Source: HXMU1420-13 sp965601825 (GTDB lineage Bacteria; Bacteroidota; Rhodothermia; Balneolales; Balneolaceae). From it: a stretch of 64,000 nt of DNA. The notes beneath the pieces were generated by a model that searched no databases, was not told the origin of the DNA, and worked only from the letters and a program-made list of their open reading frames with translations. Shown here piece after piece: positions 44,526-53,789 of this stretch. Location of the stretch: positions 1,116,001 to 1,180,000 of the forward strand of contig OZ271839.1 of assembly GCA_965601825.1 (NCBI GenBank). Direction: 5' to 3'. Within the stretch, counting starts at the first letter, position 1. Every line of letters begins with the position of its first letter. The translations under genes and the position numbers were made by a program.

Positions 44526-44588
44526 GATTCGTAGTCACTGTACTCATCTCCCGACAAGTCGGGAAGCTACGGGTGCATTCAGTAAATG
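44526..44588 (-). pseudogene. Degenerate copy of the 5' half of tRNA-Arg with an inserted palindrome
   Basis: GATTCGTAGTCA (44526-44537) and AGCTACGGGTGCAT plus TCAGTAAATG (44565-44588) reproduce the anticodon-stem and 5' end of tRNA-Arg and its 10-base upstream flank. The middle holds the palindrome TCCCGAC-AA-GTCGGGA (44549-44564). The 3' half is missing, so it cannot fold as a tRNA. It lies immediately upstream of the intact tRNA gene in the same orientation. Confidence 0.7.
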
Positions 44589-45010
44589 CTCTCGTTTTTA
44601 TGAGAGCCCTAAATATACGGAGCTTTCAAACTGTGAACAATAGTCGCGGAGGTTTTTTTGAAAATGAAACGGATTAAAATATATCGCTTTATCGAGTTAA
44701 CGAATATGGCACATAGGCACAGAGCTATTGAACTTCCAACGATGAATTCGAACAATCAATCTTTGGATTCACTTTTTCCGTTCAACATTTCAATGCCCTT
44801 TATTCTAATGATGAATAACTAGAAGTTGACTAAATGTATCCAAAATCAAATCCGGAAGAATTGTGGTAGGGGTGGTATGTAGAGAATTAGAATCGTTTTT
44901 TCCTAGTCCTTTCCCCAAATGTAGGGGAGGGGGTGGGGCGGGGTCGTTAAAAAAAACTCAACTAACACAGATCCCGGATCAAGTCCGGGATGACAAGATT
45001 GGGGCGAACA
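44589..45010. other. Intergenic region without recognised gene
   Basis: These ~420 bases lie between the tRNA-Arg region and the ahcY terminator. They contain a G-rich stretch at 44922-44943 (GTAGGGGAGGGGGTGGGGCG) and the palindromic dispersed-type repeat at 44971-44991, but no coding frame was found. Confidence 0.5.
44971..44991. repeat. Palindromic repeat ATCCCGGA-N5-TCCGGGAT
   Basis: An 8-base perfect inverted repeat with a TCAAG spacer, followed by GACAAG. This shape (ATCCCGGATCAAGTCCGGGAT) resembles short palindromes that occur in many copies in some bacterial genomes. Only one full copy is in the window, though a related shorter palindrome TCCCGAC/GTCGGGA lies at 44549-44564. Confidence 0.55.
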
Positions 45011-45011
45011 A

Positions 45012-45038
45012 AAAAAGCCTACTCAATAATAAGTAGGC
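45012..45038 (-). terminator. Terminator of the ahcY transcript
   Basis: GCCTACT (45017-45023) pairs with AGTAGGC (45032-45038) and, on the minus strand, is followed by TTTTTTTG, a good T-run. It lies 54 bases after the ahcY stop codon. Confidence 0.85.
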
Positions 45039-45092
45039 CTTAAAAGTCGAGATTACTCCACCCAAAAAATTGGGTTCGCAAATGAACTAAAA

Positions 45093-46400
45093 CTAGTATC
45101 TGTATTCATCCGACTTATATGGTCCTGTAATAGGGACTCCAATATAAGCTGCTTGATCTTCGGTTAAAGTTTCTAGTTCTACACCAATTTTGGAAAGGTG
45201 GAGTCTGGCAACTTTTTCATCCAAAGATTTTGGTAATACATGAACACCAGTCTCAAACTCTTCCGGGCGATTCCATAATGCAATTTGTGCAATCGTCTGG
45301 TTGGTAAAACTATTACTCATCACAAAAGAAGGATGACCAGTTGCATTCCCAAGATTCATTAATCGACCTTGAGAGAGTAGAATCACTTGTTTGCCACTCT
45401 TTAGTGTAAAGATATCAACCTGTGGTTTGATGTTTTCTTCTTTTGAGTGGTCTTTTAACCAAGCAACATCAATTTCATTATCAAAGTGACCAATATTTCC
45501 TACAATCACTTTGTCTTTCATGCTTTCGAAGTGTTCAGCAGTAACAATGTCTTTGTTTCCGGTTGCGGTTACGATAATATCTGCTCTTGGAGCCGCAGTC
45601 GCCATTGTCTTAACTTCAAAACCATCCATTGCAGCCTGAAGTGCACAAATTGGATCAATTTCAGTTACTATTACACGAGCACCAGCACCTCGTAATGAAG
45701 CGGCCGTTCCTTTTCCAACATCACCATAACCAGCTACAACTGCAACTTTACCAGCCATCATCACATCAGTTGCACGACGAATGGCATCTACAGCAGATTC
45801 CTGGCATCCATATTTGTTGTCAAACTTAGACTTCGTTACAGAGTCATTTACATTGATCGCCGGTAATGGGAGAGTTCCATTTCTCTCACGCTCGATTAGT
45901 CGTAGTACACCAGTAGTTGTTTCCTCAGAAATACCGTTGATTCCGTCTACTAATTCCGGGTAATTATCTAACACCATATTGGTTAAATCACCGCCATCAT
46001 CAAGAATCATATTTAAAGGCTGACCATCCGGGAAGAATATAGTTTGTTCGATACACCAATCGAATTCTTCTTCATTCATACCTTTCCATGCATAAACTGG
46101 AATACCTGCATCAGCAATGGCTGCAGCAGCGTGATCTTGAGTAGAATAAATATTGCATGATGACCAGGTTACTTCAGCTCCTAACTCTACGAGTGTTTCA
46201 ATCAAAACTGCTGTTTGAATAGTCATATGAAGGCAACCCGCAATTCGTGCACCTTTTAACGGCTGCTCTTCGCGATACTCTTCACGAATAGCCATTAAAC
46301 CCGGCATTTCTGCTTCGGCTAGTTCAATTTCCTGACGCCCAAATTTTGCAAGGCTAATATCTTTTACTTTATAAGCGAGTTTTTCCTCTACGTGTGGCAT
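45093..46400 (-). CDS. ahcY: Adenosylhomocysteinase
   Basis: A 435-residue cytosolic enzyme that splits S-adenosylhomocysteine to adenosine and homocysteine, recycling the product of methyl transfer, using bound NAD+. Recognisable parts are GCLHMTIQTAVLIETLVELG near the start, the nucleotide-binding VVAGYGDVGKGTAASLRG, the conserved DVMMAGKVAVVAGYGD and HPSFVMSNSFTNQTIAQI segments, and the C-terminal KSDEYRY ending whose Lys and Tyr bind NAD. Length and ends match the family. It lies 21 bases after the thioredoxin gene, so it is probably co-transcribed, and it ends in a strong terminator. Confidence 0.97.
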   Translation of the reverse strand: MPHVEEKLAYKVKDISLAKFGRQEIELAEAEMPGLMAIREEYREEQPLKGARIAGCLHMTIQTAVLIETLVELGAEVTWSSCNIYSTQDHAAAAIADAGIPVYAWKGMNEEEFDWCIEQTIFFPDGQPLNMILDDGGDLTNMVLDNYPELVDGINGISEETTTGVLRLIERERNGTLPLPAINVNDSVTKSKFDNKYGCQESAVDAIRRATDVMMAGKVAVVAGYGDVGKGTAASLRGAGARVIVTEIDPICALQAAMDGFEVKTMATAAPRADIIVTATGNKDIVTAEHFESMKDKVIVGNIGHFDNEIDVAWLKDHSKEENIKPQVDIFTLKSGKQVILLSQGRLMNLGNATGHPSFVMSNSFTNQTIAQIALWNRPEEFETGVHVLPKSLDEKVARLHLSKIGVELETLTEDQAAYIGVPITGPYKSDEYRY

Positions 46401-46421
46401 ATCTATGTATAGATTAAATTT

Positions 46422-46961
46422 TTAAGATCGTTTATTGTCTTCGATGATGACTTTCGCCATATCATAATCTCCTTGAGTTCCTGCTGAACCTAATTCAGCT
46501 TTTATTAGGAAGCCATCCGGATCGATAAATACTTTAAATGGAATTCCAAGAGTGATAACCTCATCTCCAATATCATTCACATCCATGGAAAACACAAAGT
46601 CGTAGTCGTTATCGGCAATAAATTGTTCTACATCAGCTTTTGTGTCGCCATCAATCAAATTTACCGTTAAGACTTCAAAATCATCTGGATATTCAGCCTT
46701 TAGTGAGTCCATTGCCGGGAAAACCTGCAAACATGGTCCGCACCAAGTTTCCCAGAAATCAATAAGCACAACTTTACCTGCAAAATCTGCGATAGTAACA
46801 TCATTGCCTTCAACATCCTGGAAGGTGGCGCGTTGTATTACAGATTCTATCCGAGCGCTTTCAGCCGGTAAATTTCTTGGGTTTTGTGATTTTTGATCGG
46901 CACATGAAATTAAGAAAATGGCCGAAAATAGCATTAAAACAGGGTATTTTATCTTACTCAT
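46422..46961 (-). CDS. TlpA-like thioredoxin-fold lipoprotein
   Basis: A 179-residue protein with lipobox IFLISC (Cys20), so it is membrane-anchored outside the cytosol. The thioredoxin fold carries VVLIDFWETWCGPCLQVFP with the active C-x-x-C (W-C-G-P-C) and a cis-Pro in GIPFKVFIDPDG. Such proteins reduce or isomerise disulfides or support cytochrome maturation in the periplasm. It is the first gene of a unit with ahcY. A TACTTTTG box at 47017-47024 may be its -7 promoter element. Confidence 0.9.
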   Translation of the reverse strand: MSKIKYPVLMLFSAIFLISCADQKSQNPRNLPAESARIESVIQRATFQDVEGNDVTIADFAGKVVLIDFWETWCGPCLQVFPAMDSLKAEYPDDFEVLTVNLIDGDTKADVEQFIADNDYDFVFSMDVNDIGDEVITLGIPFKVFIDPDGFLIKAELGSAGTQGDYDMAKVIIEDNKRS

Positions 46962-47016
46962 GGATGAATTTAATTAGTCGATAAAGATACAATCTTCAGA
47001 CGATATAATATAATGA

Positions 47017-47024
47017 CAAAAGTA
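47017..47024 (-). promoter_or_regulatory. Possible Bacteroidota-type -7 box (TACTTTTG) for the thioredoxin-ahcY unit
   Basis: The minus strand reads TACTTTTG, fitting the TAnnTTTG pattern known for Bacteroidota promoters, 56 bases before the ATG. A TTG lies upstream but only ~14 bases away, shorter than the usual spacing, so the match is partial. Confidence 0.35.
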
Positions 47025-47156
47025 TAACGATTGACTAACAAGCATTCTTCTGAAACAGTTCTTATTAAACAAAAAAACAGCCGTTTATTTAGAGTTGCCG
47101 TATCTTGTGTGTCGAATTTCTTTTGGGCAGCATATTATTGCTAACATTATTCATCT

Positions 47157-48368
47157 ATGGGACAAAAAACATACGATTTCATCATAGTTGGCGCAGGTAT
47201 AGTCGGACTTTCAACTGCATATAAACTAAGTCTGGCTTTTCCTGATTCCTGTATTTTAGTACTTGAGAAAGAAAAAAAAGTCGCAGCTCATCAAACAGGC
47301 AAGAATTCAGGCGTTATTCATTCGGGGATTTATTATAAGCCGGGATCTTACAAGGCATTGAATTGTCGAGATGGTCGACTTCAATTAGTTGATTTTTGTA
47401 ATGAACATAATGTAGCAATTGATGTTTGTGGTAAAGTAATTGTAGCTACAAAAGAAGAGGAACTTGATCGTCTTGACGGTATCTATGATCGCGGAATTCA
47501 AAACGAGATTGAAGGCGTTGCAAAAATTGATCGAAAAGAACTATTAGAGCTTGAACCACATGTCAATGGAATTTCTGCAATTCATGTTCCTTGTGCAGGA
47601 ATTGTGGATTATGCCGGGATGTGCGAAGTCTTAAGTAGATTGTTATCTGAATCGAATGGGGAAGTTCAGTTTGGGCAGAAAGTCTCAAATATCACACAAA
47701 ATGGACAAGCTCTTCATGTTGAAACACCAAAAGAAGTTTTTCATGGAAGGTATCTGATTAATTGCGCCGGATTGTATAGCGATCATATCGCAAAATCAGC
47801 AAATATTAATTCACCGGTCAAGATTGTTCCTTTTAAAGGTGAATATTATGAATTGAAGCCAGAAGCAGAGTATTTGGTTAATAATCTAATTTACCCATTG
47901 CCAAATCCAGATTTCCCATTTTTAGGTGTTCACTTCACTCGAATGGCATTAGGTGGTATTGAATGTGGACCTAATGCAGTTTTTGTTTTCAAAAGAGAAG
48001 GTTATAACAAAATGGCTTTCGATTTAAAAGAATCAATGGAATCATTGACATTTCCCGGTTTCTGGAAAATGAGTTTCAAACATTGGCGAATGGGATTAGA
48101 TGAATACAGACGTTCATTGTTTAAATCAGCATTTGTCAAAGGACTGCAAGAATTAATCCCTGAAGTCACTTCAGCTCATTTAAAAGATTCACCAGCCGGT
48201 GTCCGTGCAATGGCATTACAACCTAATGGAGAAATCTTGGATGATTTCCACTTCGAAGTGGTTGAACGTCAAATCCACGTCTTGAATGCACCAAGTCCTG
48301 CAGCTACTGCTGGTCTATCAATTGGCGATGAAATCGTTCGAAGAGCTAAGGAACATTTCAGTCTATAA
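47157..48368 (+). CDS. lhgO: L-2-hydroxyglutarate oxidase
   Basis: A 403-residue FAD enzyme of the DAO fold. The N-terminal FIIVGAGIVGLSTAYKL is the FAD-binding G-x-G-x-x-G, followed by VAAHQTGKNSGVIHSGIYYKPGS, characteristic of LhgO, and later FKGEYYELKPEAEYLVNNLI and DSPAGVRAMALQPNGE. LhgO oxidises L-2-hydroxyglutarate, a by-product of central metabolism, to 2-oxoglutarate, passing electrons to quinones. The length is that of the family. It stands alone on its strand, converging with the universal stress protein gene 1 base away. Confidence 0.92.
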   Translation: MGQKTYDFIIVGAGIVGLSTAYKLSLAFPDSCILVLEKEKKVAAHQTGKNSGVIHSGIYYKPGSYKALNCRDGRLQLVDFCNEHNVAIDVCGKVIVATKEEELDRLDGIYDRGIQNEIEGVAKIDRKELLELEPHVNGISAIHVPCAGIVDYAGMCEVLSRLLSESNGEVQFGQKVSNITQNGQALHVETPKEVFHGRYLINCAGLYSDHIAKSANINSPVKIVPFKGEYYELKPEAEYLVNNLIYPLPNPDFPFLGVHFTRMALGGIECGPNAVFVFKREGYNKMAFDLKESMESLTFPGFWKMSFKHWRMGLDEYRRSLFKSAFVKGLQELIPEVTSAHLKDSPAGVRAMALQPNGEILDDFHFEVVERQIHVLNAPSPAATAGLSIGDEIVRRAKEHFSL

Positions 48369-48369
48369 A

Positions 48370-49293
48370 CTAGACTGAAATAGCTTCCCAAATTTTCAGA
48401 TTCTCACCTTTGTTCTTTACAACAATCAACGGTAGATATTGATCTCTGTCGATTAGTGCTTCAGTAACTCGACCAAGGAATAGTGAAGATAGTGTGGTCC
48501 CACCACGTGATCCTAAAACAACAGCATCAATTTTATGATTAAACGCAAAACGATTAATCATATAAGGAATACCATTCGAATTTAGCTGGCGATAATGCAT
48601 TGTAAATCGATTTCGATCTACTCCCGTTTCTTTTAAGAACTTCTCAATTTCTTGTTTTGCATTCGAAATCAACTCGTCGATGAACTGCTCTTTTGTAAGA
48701 CCCGTTTTGAAATATCCATGAGGTAGATTGAAAATATGCAGACCATGAATATGCATGTCATTATGCTTGGTGCATAAGTCTTTGGCTGTTTTTAATGCCA
48801 TCAAACTGTTGTTTGAAAAATCTAAAGGAACCAAAAGATTTTTAACATTGGATGGAACAGAAGGAGGAATTAATGCAACGGAGCAAGAAGATCTACGGAT
48901 CAACTTTTGTAGATGTCTTATTTCTTCATCGTCATCCTCAACTCTATTTACAATCAGCAAATCAATATCATTTTCACGAATAAATTTTGGTACTTGCTGT
49001 AGTTTAGCGCCACCCAAAGTAGAGATGGAAATTTCTTTTACATCATTAATATGATCGAAAGACTCCAACTTTTCTTCAATTGCCTGATTAATCGATTCGT
49101 CGATATTGGGAATTAAACCCGGATACTTATCTAAAATAGCTTTAGGAATATCAATCTCTTCAGCAACATGAAGAAATGAAATTGATTCCAGTTGATCCTC
49201 TAATACAGCTGCAATTCTGTTTACAAAATCGAAAATTGTTTCATCATGCTCATTTAATTCAAGCATGACCAACAAGCGTTTAACTAGTGGCAT
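48370..49293 (-). CDS. Tandem-domain universal stress protein
   Basis: A 307-residue cytosolic protein with two UspA-like halves (residues ~1-145 and ~146-300). The C-terminal half holds the ATP-binding signature: IDAVVLGSRGGTTLSSLFLG, G-x2-G-x9-G-S/T-like, and ALIDRDQYLPLIVV. The N-terminal half has the corresponding NDIDLLIVNRVEDDDEEIRH but a less regular loop, so it may not bind ATP. Usp proteins help cells survive starvation, oxidative stress or energy loss. The gene is convergent with lhgO, stops adjoining. Confidence 0.88.
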   Translation of the reverse strand: MPLVKRLLVMLELNEHDETIFDFVNRIAAVLEDQLESISFLHVAEEIDIPKAILDKYPGLIPNIDESINQAIEEKLESFDHINDVKEISISTLGGAKLQQVPKFIRENDIDLLIVNRVEDDDEEIRHLQKLIRRSSCSVALIPPSVPSNVKNLLVPLDFSNNSLMALKTAKDLCTKHNDMHIHGLHIFNLPHGYFKTGLTKEQFIDELISNAKQEIEKFLKETGVDRNRFTMHYRQLNSNGIPYMINRFAFNHKIDAVVLGSRGGTTLSSLFLGRVTEALIDRDQYLPLIVVKNKGENLKIWEAISV

Positions 49294-49501
49294 GTGTTTC
49301 TAAATTATTTGATATAAACAGGAAGGATGTGCTCAAAATACCTAAAAATCCCTACACCCTTAATTCATCAAAGATAAGCACATCTGAATTACTAAACTCA
49401 ATGTAAGAATTAGTCTTTTTTAAAAATGATCAGAAATGTAAGTACAAATTTCAGTAGAAAATAAACATGCGGATAATCTATGTTTTAAACATCTTCTTCG
49501 A

Positions 49502-52339
49502 ATGAATTATTACTCTGATTCTCTTTCGCTAAAGTTATATGCACAAGATGCATCCATGTATGAGGAATTACCTACAGGGGTTGCTTTTCCAAGATCAGAG
49601 GATGATATCATACAGTTGGTGCGACAGGCTAATTTGGATGGTTTTTCAATTACTGCACGAAGTGCCGGTACAAGCCTGGCAGGTCAGGCTACGGGTTCGG
49701 GAGTAATCATGGACGTCTCCCGATTTATGACAGAGTTGTTTGAAATAAATGAAGATGAACGATGGGCAATTGTGGAACCGGGCGTAATCAGAGACACGCT
49801 AAATCGTGAAGCAGGAAAGGTAAATTTGTTATTTGGTCCTGATACTGCCACGACAAATCGTTGTATGATTGGCGGAATGATCGGGAATAATTCAGCAGGT
49901 TCTTTTTCAATCAAATATCAGACAACTCGTGAACATGTGCTTGAAATGGATGTCGTGTTAAGTGATGGAAGCACTGCGACATTCAAACCACTAACAGAGG
50001 AAGAGCTTGAAGATGTTTTAGAGCATGAAACGCTTGAAGGGGATATTTATCGAGGGATGATTGAGCTCATGAAGGAGCACAAAGAGTTAATTGAAAAAAA
50101 CTATCCTCATCCTGAAATCATCCGAAGAAACACGGGGTATGCATTGGATAAAATGTGTGAAATGGCTCCAATCGATCCGGATGGAAGACCTTTTAATTTG
50201 TGCGAATTATTATGTGGAAGTGAAGGCACACTGGCAATTACGACTCGAGCCAAAGTGAACTTGGAGCCGGTATCAAAAGAGAAAATGCTGATTATTCCAC
50301 ATTTCAAGTCTTTGGATGATGCTATGCTGGCAACGGTTGAAGCGGTAAAGTTAAAACCCTCAGCTGTTGAATTAGTGGATCATGTGATCTTAGATGCCAC
50401 AAAAGGAAATCAAACTCAGGCTCAAAATCGGTTCTTTATTTCAGGGGAACCCTCTCACATTTTGATTATCCAATTTGAAGGTGATAATGCAGGTATTCTA
50501 GAGAAGAAAATTGAAAGGCTCAAAGATCGACTACGAGAAAAGAAGCTTTGTTATTCATATCCGGTTGTAAAGCAGGAGGAAGATATCCAGAAAGTGTGGG
50601 AGCTTAGAAAAGCAGGACTTGGATTATTAATGGGACTTGGCAAAGAATCCAGAACGCCTGCCTTTTGTGAGGATACTGCAGTACGAGTAAAAGATTTACC
50701 AGCTTATATCAAGGACTTTCAGGAAATCCTGAATCACCATGAAGTCGATTGTGTTTTTTATGCACACGCAAGCGTTGGTGAACTTCATCTTCGTCCGATG
50801 ATTGATACAACAACGGAAGAAGGCATCGAGAAAATGAAAGAGATGGCTTCTGAAATTGCAGATTTAGTTCGATCATACGGTGGTTCACTATCTGGAGAAC
50901 ATGGAGATGGAAGAGCAAGAGCTCCTTTTATTGAGCAAGTTCTGGGTGAAGAAATGATGCCCGTTCTGAAACAAGTGAAAGAAATTTGGGATAAGTTCAA
51001 TGTATTTAATCCGGGTAAAATTGTTGATCCGGAACCAATGGAAGCCAATCTTAGATTCTCTCCTGATTATAAAGCTTCAAACATTGATACCATGTTTGCA
51101 TGGAGAAATGAAGGCGGAATTAACGGTGTAATTGAAAGTTGTAATGGAGCAGGGGTTTGTAGAAAGTTGGCTGAAAGTGGAGGTACAATGTGTCCGTCAT
51201 ACATGGCTACTAACGACGAGAAAGATTCAACTCGAGGCAGAGCAAATGTTTTTCGGCAAGTTTTTGAAGGAGAAAATCCAGAAGGATTTGCATCCAGGGA
51301 TTTAAAAGAAGCCCTTGAATTATGTTTAAGCTGTAAAGCTTGCAAAAGTGAATGCCCTGCCAATGTTGATATGGCAAAGATGAAAGCTGAATTCGACTTC
51401 GGCTGGCAGCAAAAAAATGGAATCAGTTTGCAAGATCAATTCTTTACCGGAATTACTAAATATTATCCATTAGCTGCAAAATTTCCCGGACTAACTAATT
51501 CGATTGCATCCTCAGAACTGGGAAAACATGTATTAAAAACATTTTTTGGGATCAGCAACAAAAGAACGTTGCCATCATTCGTTAAAACACCTTTCGAAAT
51601 CAACGGTTATCAATCGCCGAAAACCAATAGATCGAAAGTGATACTCCTGGTTGATTTATTTACCAAGTATCATCAACCGGAAATTGCTGAGTCAGCAATA
51701 AAGGTGTTTGAATATCTGGGTTATGAAGTGATAATCCCTGATTTGTCCGAAACAGGGAGAGTTGCAATTTCAAAAGGGAGACTAGATCAAGCTAAAAATG
51801 CAGCTTTTCTAATTTCTGAGGTGTTAGGTGATTATGTGAAAGACGGAACACCAATTGTTGGTCTTGAACCTTCAGAATTGTTGACGCTCCGCGATGAATA
51901 TGTTGATTTAGTAGATGAGGAAGATTTAGAACTTGCTATGGAGATATCAAAATATTCCTTTCTATTTGAGGAGTTCATGATCCGACATAAAGCTCCGCAA
52001 AGCGTTAAAGACGGAGGTAAGGTTGTGGTTCATCAACATTGTCATGCAAAAGTACTTTCATCAAAAACTGCATTAGAAAAAATGCTGATTCAATGGGGGT
52101 ACGAAGTGGTGATGTTAGATGCTGGTTGTTGTGGAATGGCAGGAAGTTTTGGATACGAGGATAGTAAATATGATATTTCGATGAAAATTGGCAGGGAACG
52201 ATTATTCCCAGCGTTACAATTATTTGGGGAAAAGAGTAACATTTGTGCCCCGGGGTTTTCTTGTAGACATCAAATACTGGATGGAACTAATAAACAAGCA
52301 CTTCATCCGGCACAATTAATTGCTAAACAAATTTCTTAG
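49502..52339 (+). CDS. FAD-linked oxidase fused to Fe-S oxidoreductase (D-lactate/glycolate dehydrogenase type)
   Basis: A 945-residue fusion. Residues ~20-240 are the FAD_binding_4/PCMH domain (ITARSAGTSLAGQATGSGVI, GGMIGNNSAGSFSIKYQTTR). Residues ~250-530 are the FAD-oxidase C domain (HASVGELHLRP, GSLSGEHGDGRARAPF). Residues ~545-640 carry two 4Fe-4S-type clusters (CNGAGVCRKLAESGGTMC, CLSCKACKSECPANV). The C-terminal part has cysteine-rich CCG-like motifs (HQHCHAKVLSS, DAGCCGMAGSFGYE). Such proteins oxidise D-lactate, glycolate or similar 2-hydroxy acids at the membrane. It follows the stress protein gene on the opposite strand and precedes a small cytochrome-like gene. Confidence 0.9.
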   Translation: MNYYSDSLSLKLYAQDASMYEELPTGVAFPRSEDDIIQLVRQANLDGFSITARSAGTSLAGQATGSGVIMDVSRFMTELFEINEDERWAIVEPGVIRDTLNREAGKVNLLFGPDTATTNRCMIGGMIGNNSAGSFSIKYQTTREHVLEMDVVLSDGSTATFKPLTEEELEDVLEHETLEGDIYRGMIELMKEHKELIEKNYPHPEIIRRNTGYALDKMCEMAPIDPDGRPFNLCELLCGSEGTLAITTRAKVNLEPVSKEKMLIIPHFKSLDDAMLATVEAVKLKPSAVELVDHVILDATKGNQTQAQNRFFISGEPSHILIIQFEGDNAGILEKKIERLKDRLREKKLCYSYPVVKQEEDIQKVWELRKAGLGLLMGLGKESRTPAFCEDTAVRVKDLPAYIKDFQEILNHHEVDCVFYAHASVGELHLRPMIDTTTEEGIEKMKEMASEIADLVRSYGGSLSGEHGDGRARAPFIEQVLGEEMMPVLKQVKEIWDKFNVFNPGKIVDPEPMEANLRFSPDYKASNIDTMFAWRNEGGINGVIESCNGAGVCRKLAESGGTMCPSYMATNDEKDSTRGRANVFRQVFEGENPEGFASRDLKEALELCLSCKACKSECPANVDMAKMKAEFDFGWQQKNGISLQDQFFTGITKYYPLAAKFPGLTNSIASSELGKHVLKTFFGISNKRTLPSFVKTPFEINGYQSPKTNRSKVILLVDLFTKYHQPEIAESAIKVFEYLGYEVIIPDLSETGRVAISKGRLDQAKNAAFLISEVLGDYVKDGTPIVGLEPSELLTLRDEYVDLVDEEDLELAMEISKYSFLFEEFMIRHKAPQSVKDGGKVVVHQHCHAKVLSSKTALEKMLIQWGYEVVMLDAGCCGMAGSFGYEDSKYDISMKIGRERLFPALQLFGEKSNICAPGFSCRHQILDGTNKQALHPAQLIAKQIS

Positions 52340-52373
52340 AGAACTATAAATCAAATAAAAAAAGGTTAGGTAT

Positions 52374-53036
52374 ATGAAGAAGGTTTACTATTTAATTATT
52401 GCATTTTTAATGGGGTATTCGAGCGCAGCTACTGCTCAAATTGATTATGCATCACAAATTCAACCAATTTTTAACGCGCAATGCGTTAGTTGCCACGGTG
52501 GTACAAGTGGTTTAAGTATGAGTGACTTTGCTACCTTAATGAGTAGTGTAGGTGTACAATATGGTTCAAATCTTGTAGTAGCTGGTGATCCTGCAGCTAG
52601 CGGTTTGTTGGATAAGATTGATGGTGGATCACCTGATTTTGGGAATCCAATGCCTCCGGGTGGTTCCGTTTCGAGTAATGATGTAGCTTTAATCCGACAG
52701 TGGATTACAGAAGGTGCAAATGCAGTACCAACGTCTAATGAAATTGAGACGCAACGCCCAACTTCATTTAGATTGATTGGTAACTATCCAAATCCATTTA
52801 ACCCAAGTACTCAAATTCAATTTGAACTATCAGAATCGGTTCAATACACCATTTCTGTATTCTCAGTTCATGGACAACTTTTGATGGAAGAAGTTGGATT
52901 TGCAGATGCAGGTATAGCAACAGTTTCCATTGACATGCAGAATAACCCAACAGGAGTTTACCTGTATCAGGTGTCTGCTGTTATAAATGGCCAAACTAGT
53001 ATGATCGGTACCGGCCGAATGACCTTGATTAAATAA
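52374..53036 (+). CDS. Secreted c-type cytochrome-like protein with T9SS-like sorting domain
   Basis: A 220-residue protein with a signal peptide (MKKVYYLIIAFLMGYSSAATAQ). The haem motif C37-V-S-C40-H41 with a downstream GDPAASGLLDKIDGGSP...MPPGG pattern fits the planctomycete-type cytochrome (PSCyt1) domain, whose Met near MPPGG may be the sixth ligand. Residues ~125-220 are the sorting domain (YPNPFNPSTQIQFELSES, GVYLYQVSAV). It is preceded by an AAAGGTTAGG ribosome-like site, is 34 bases after the Fe-S dehydrogenase, and could accept its electrons outside; this is inference. Confidence 0.82.
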   Translation: MKKVYYLIIAFLMGYSSAATAQIDYASQIQPIFNAQCVSCHGGTSGLSMSDFATLMSSVGVQYGSNLVVAGDPAASGLLDKIDGGSPDFGNPMPPGGSVSSNDVALIRQWITEGANAVPTSNEIETQRPTSFRLIGNYPNPFNPSTQIQFELSESVQYTISVFSVHGQLLMEEVGFADAGIATVSIDMQNNPTGVYLYQVSAVINGQTSMIGTGRMTLIK

Positions 53037-53037
53037 A

Positions 53038-53733
53038 TCAGTCGGTAATTTTTCTTATTGCGAAGCTTTGATTCTCTGTGGGCTCCATGGTTAGGTAGAT
53101 AAACTCCCAGCCATATTGAACACAGAATTCATGAACTGCTTCTACAACACCATATCGATAGGTGGTAATCCAATTGCCTTTCACATAATCGTGACCGGCA
53201 ATGATGCCACCTTCTTTTATTTTCGGAGCATATAATCGTAGTTCATCTCTCGTTGTCTCATAAGAGTGATCGGTATCAATATAAATCCAATCGAAATACT
53301 CATCCTCAAAATCATCAGCCGCATGAACTGATAGCTTCTTATGAATATGAACTACTTCATCTTCTAATTGCTCTTCAAAGTACTTTTTCACTCCTTCATA
53401 CTTTCCATCATGGAAGCGATCCGAACCCCACACATCAATAAGGTGGAAATTATCCGGTTGGTTTAAATCCCAGATTTGCTGTGAGAATTTACCTTCATCA
53501 ACTCCGATTTCAGCTACATTTCCGCCTTTACCTATTGCCTGAAGCATTAATTCCCTATTGAGTAAGAGGGAACAATTTTCCACGTTTTCAGGATTCAGTG
53601 GAACTTTTGGAATCTGTTGTTCACGTTGTTCTCGTCCATTCTGAAAGGATTCCGCGATACGGCGGACTAAGATTTGTGCCTGTTGACGCTGTTGTTCCGG
53701 TGATAATGACGCAAAGTTCATTAATTCCTGCAT
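53038..53733 (-). CDS. Class I SAM-dependent methyltransferase
   Basis: A 231-residue cytosolic protein. The core (residues ~75-215) has the methyltransferase fold seen in Methyltransf_24: GGNVAEIGVDEGKFSQQIWD (SAM loop), FHLIDVWG, EDEYFDWIYIDTDHSYETTR and KIKEGGIIAGHDYVKG. The N-terminal ~60 residues form a charged helix (EQQRQQAQILVRRIAESFQN). The acceptor is not known; related proteins methylate sugars or secondary metabolites. Its stop is next to that of the cytochrome-like gene, and it starts 56 bases after the end of recN on the same strand. Confidence 0.82.
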   Translation of the reverse strand: MQELMNFASLSPEQQRQQAQILVRRIAESFQNGREQREQQIPKVPLNPENVENCSLLLNRELMLQAIGKGGNVAEIGVDEGKFSQQIWDLNQPDNFHLIDVWGSDRFHDGKYEGVKKYFEEQLEDEVVHIHKKLSVHAADDFEDEYFDWIYIDTDHSYETTRDELRLYAPKIKEGGIIAGHDYVKGNWITTYRYGVVEAVHEFCVQYGWEFIYLTMEPTENQSFAIRKITD

Positions 53734-53789
53734 AGTAAGTAAATATGTGTTAGTAAATTCTACTAAACACTATGCAAGCATTGTACCGT

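Noticed and set aside
45486..45963. Several plus-strand ORFs inside ahcY
   Set aside because: They lie in other frames of a conserved enzyme gene and have no coding character of their own.
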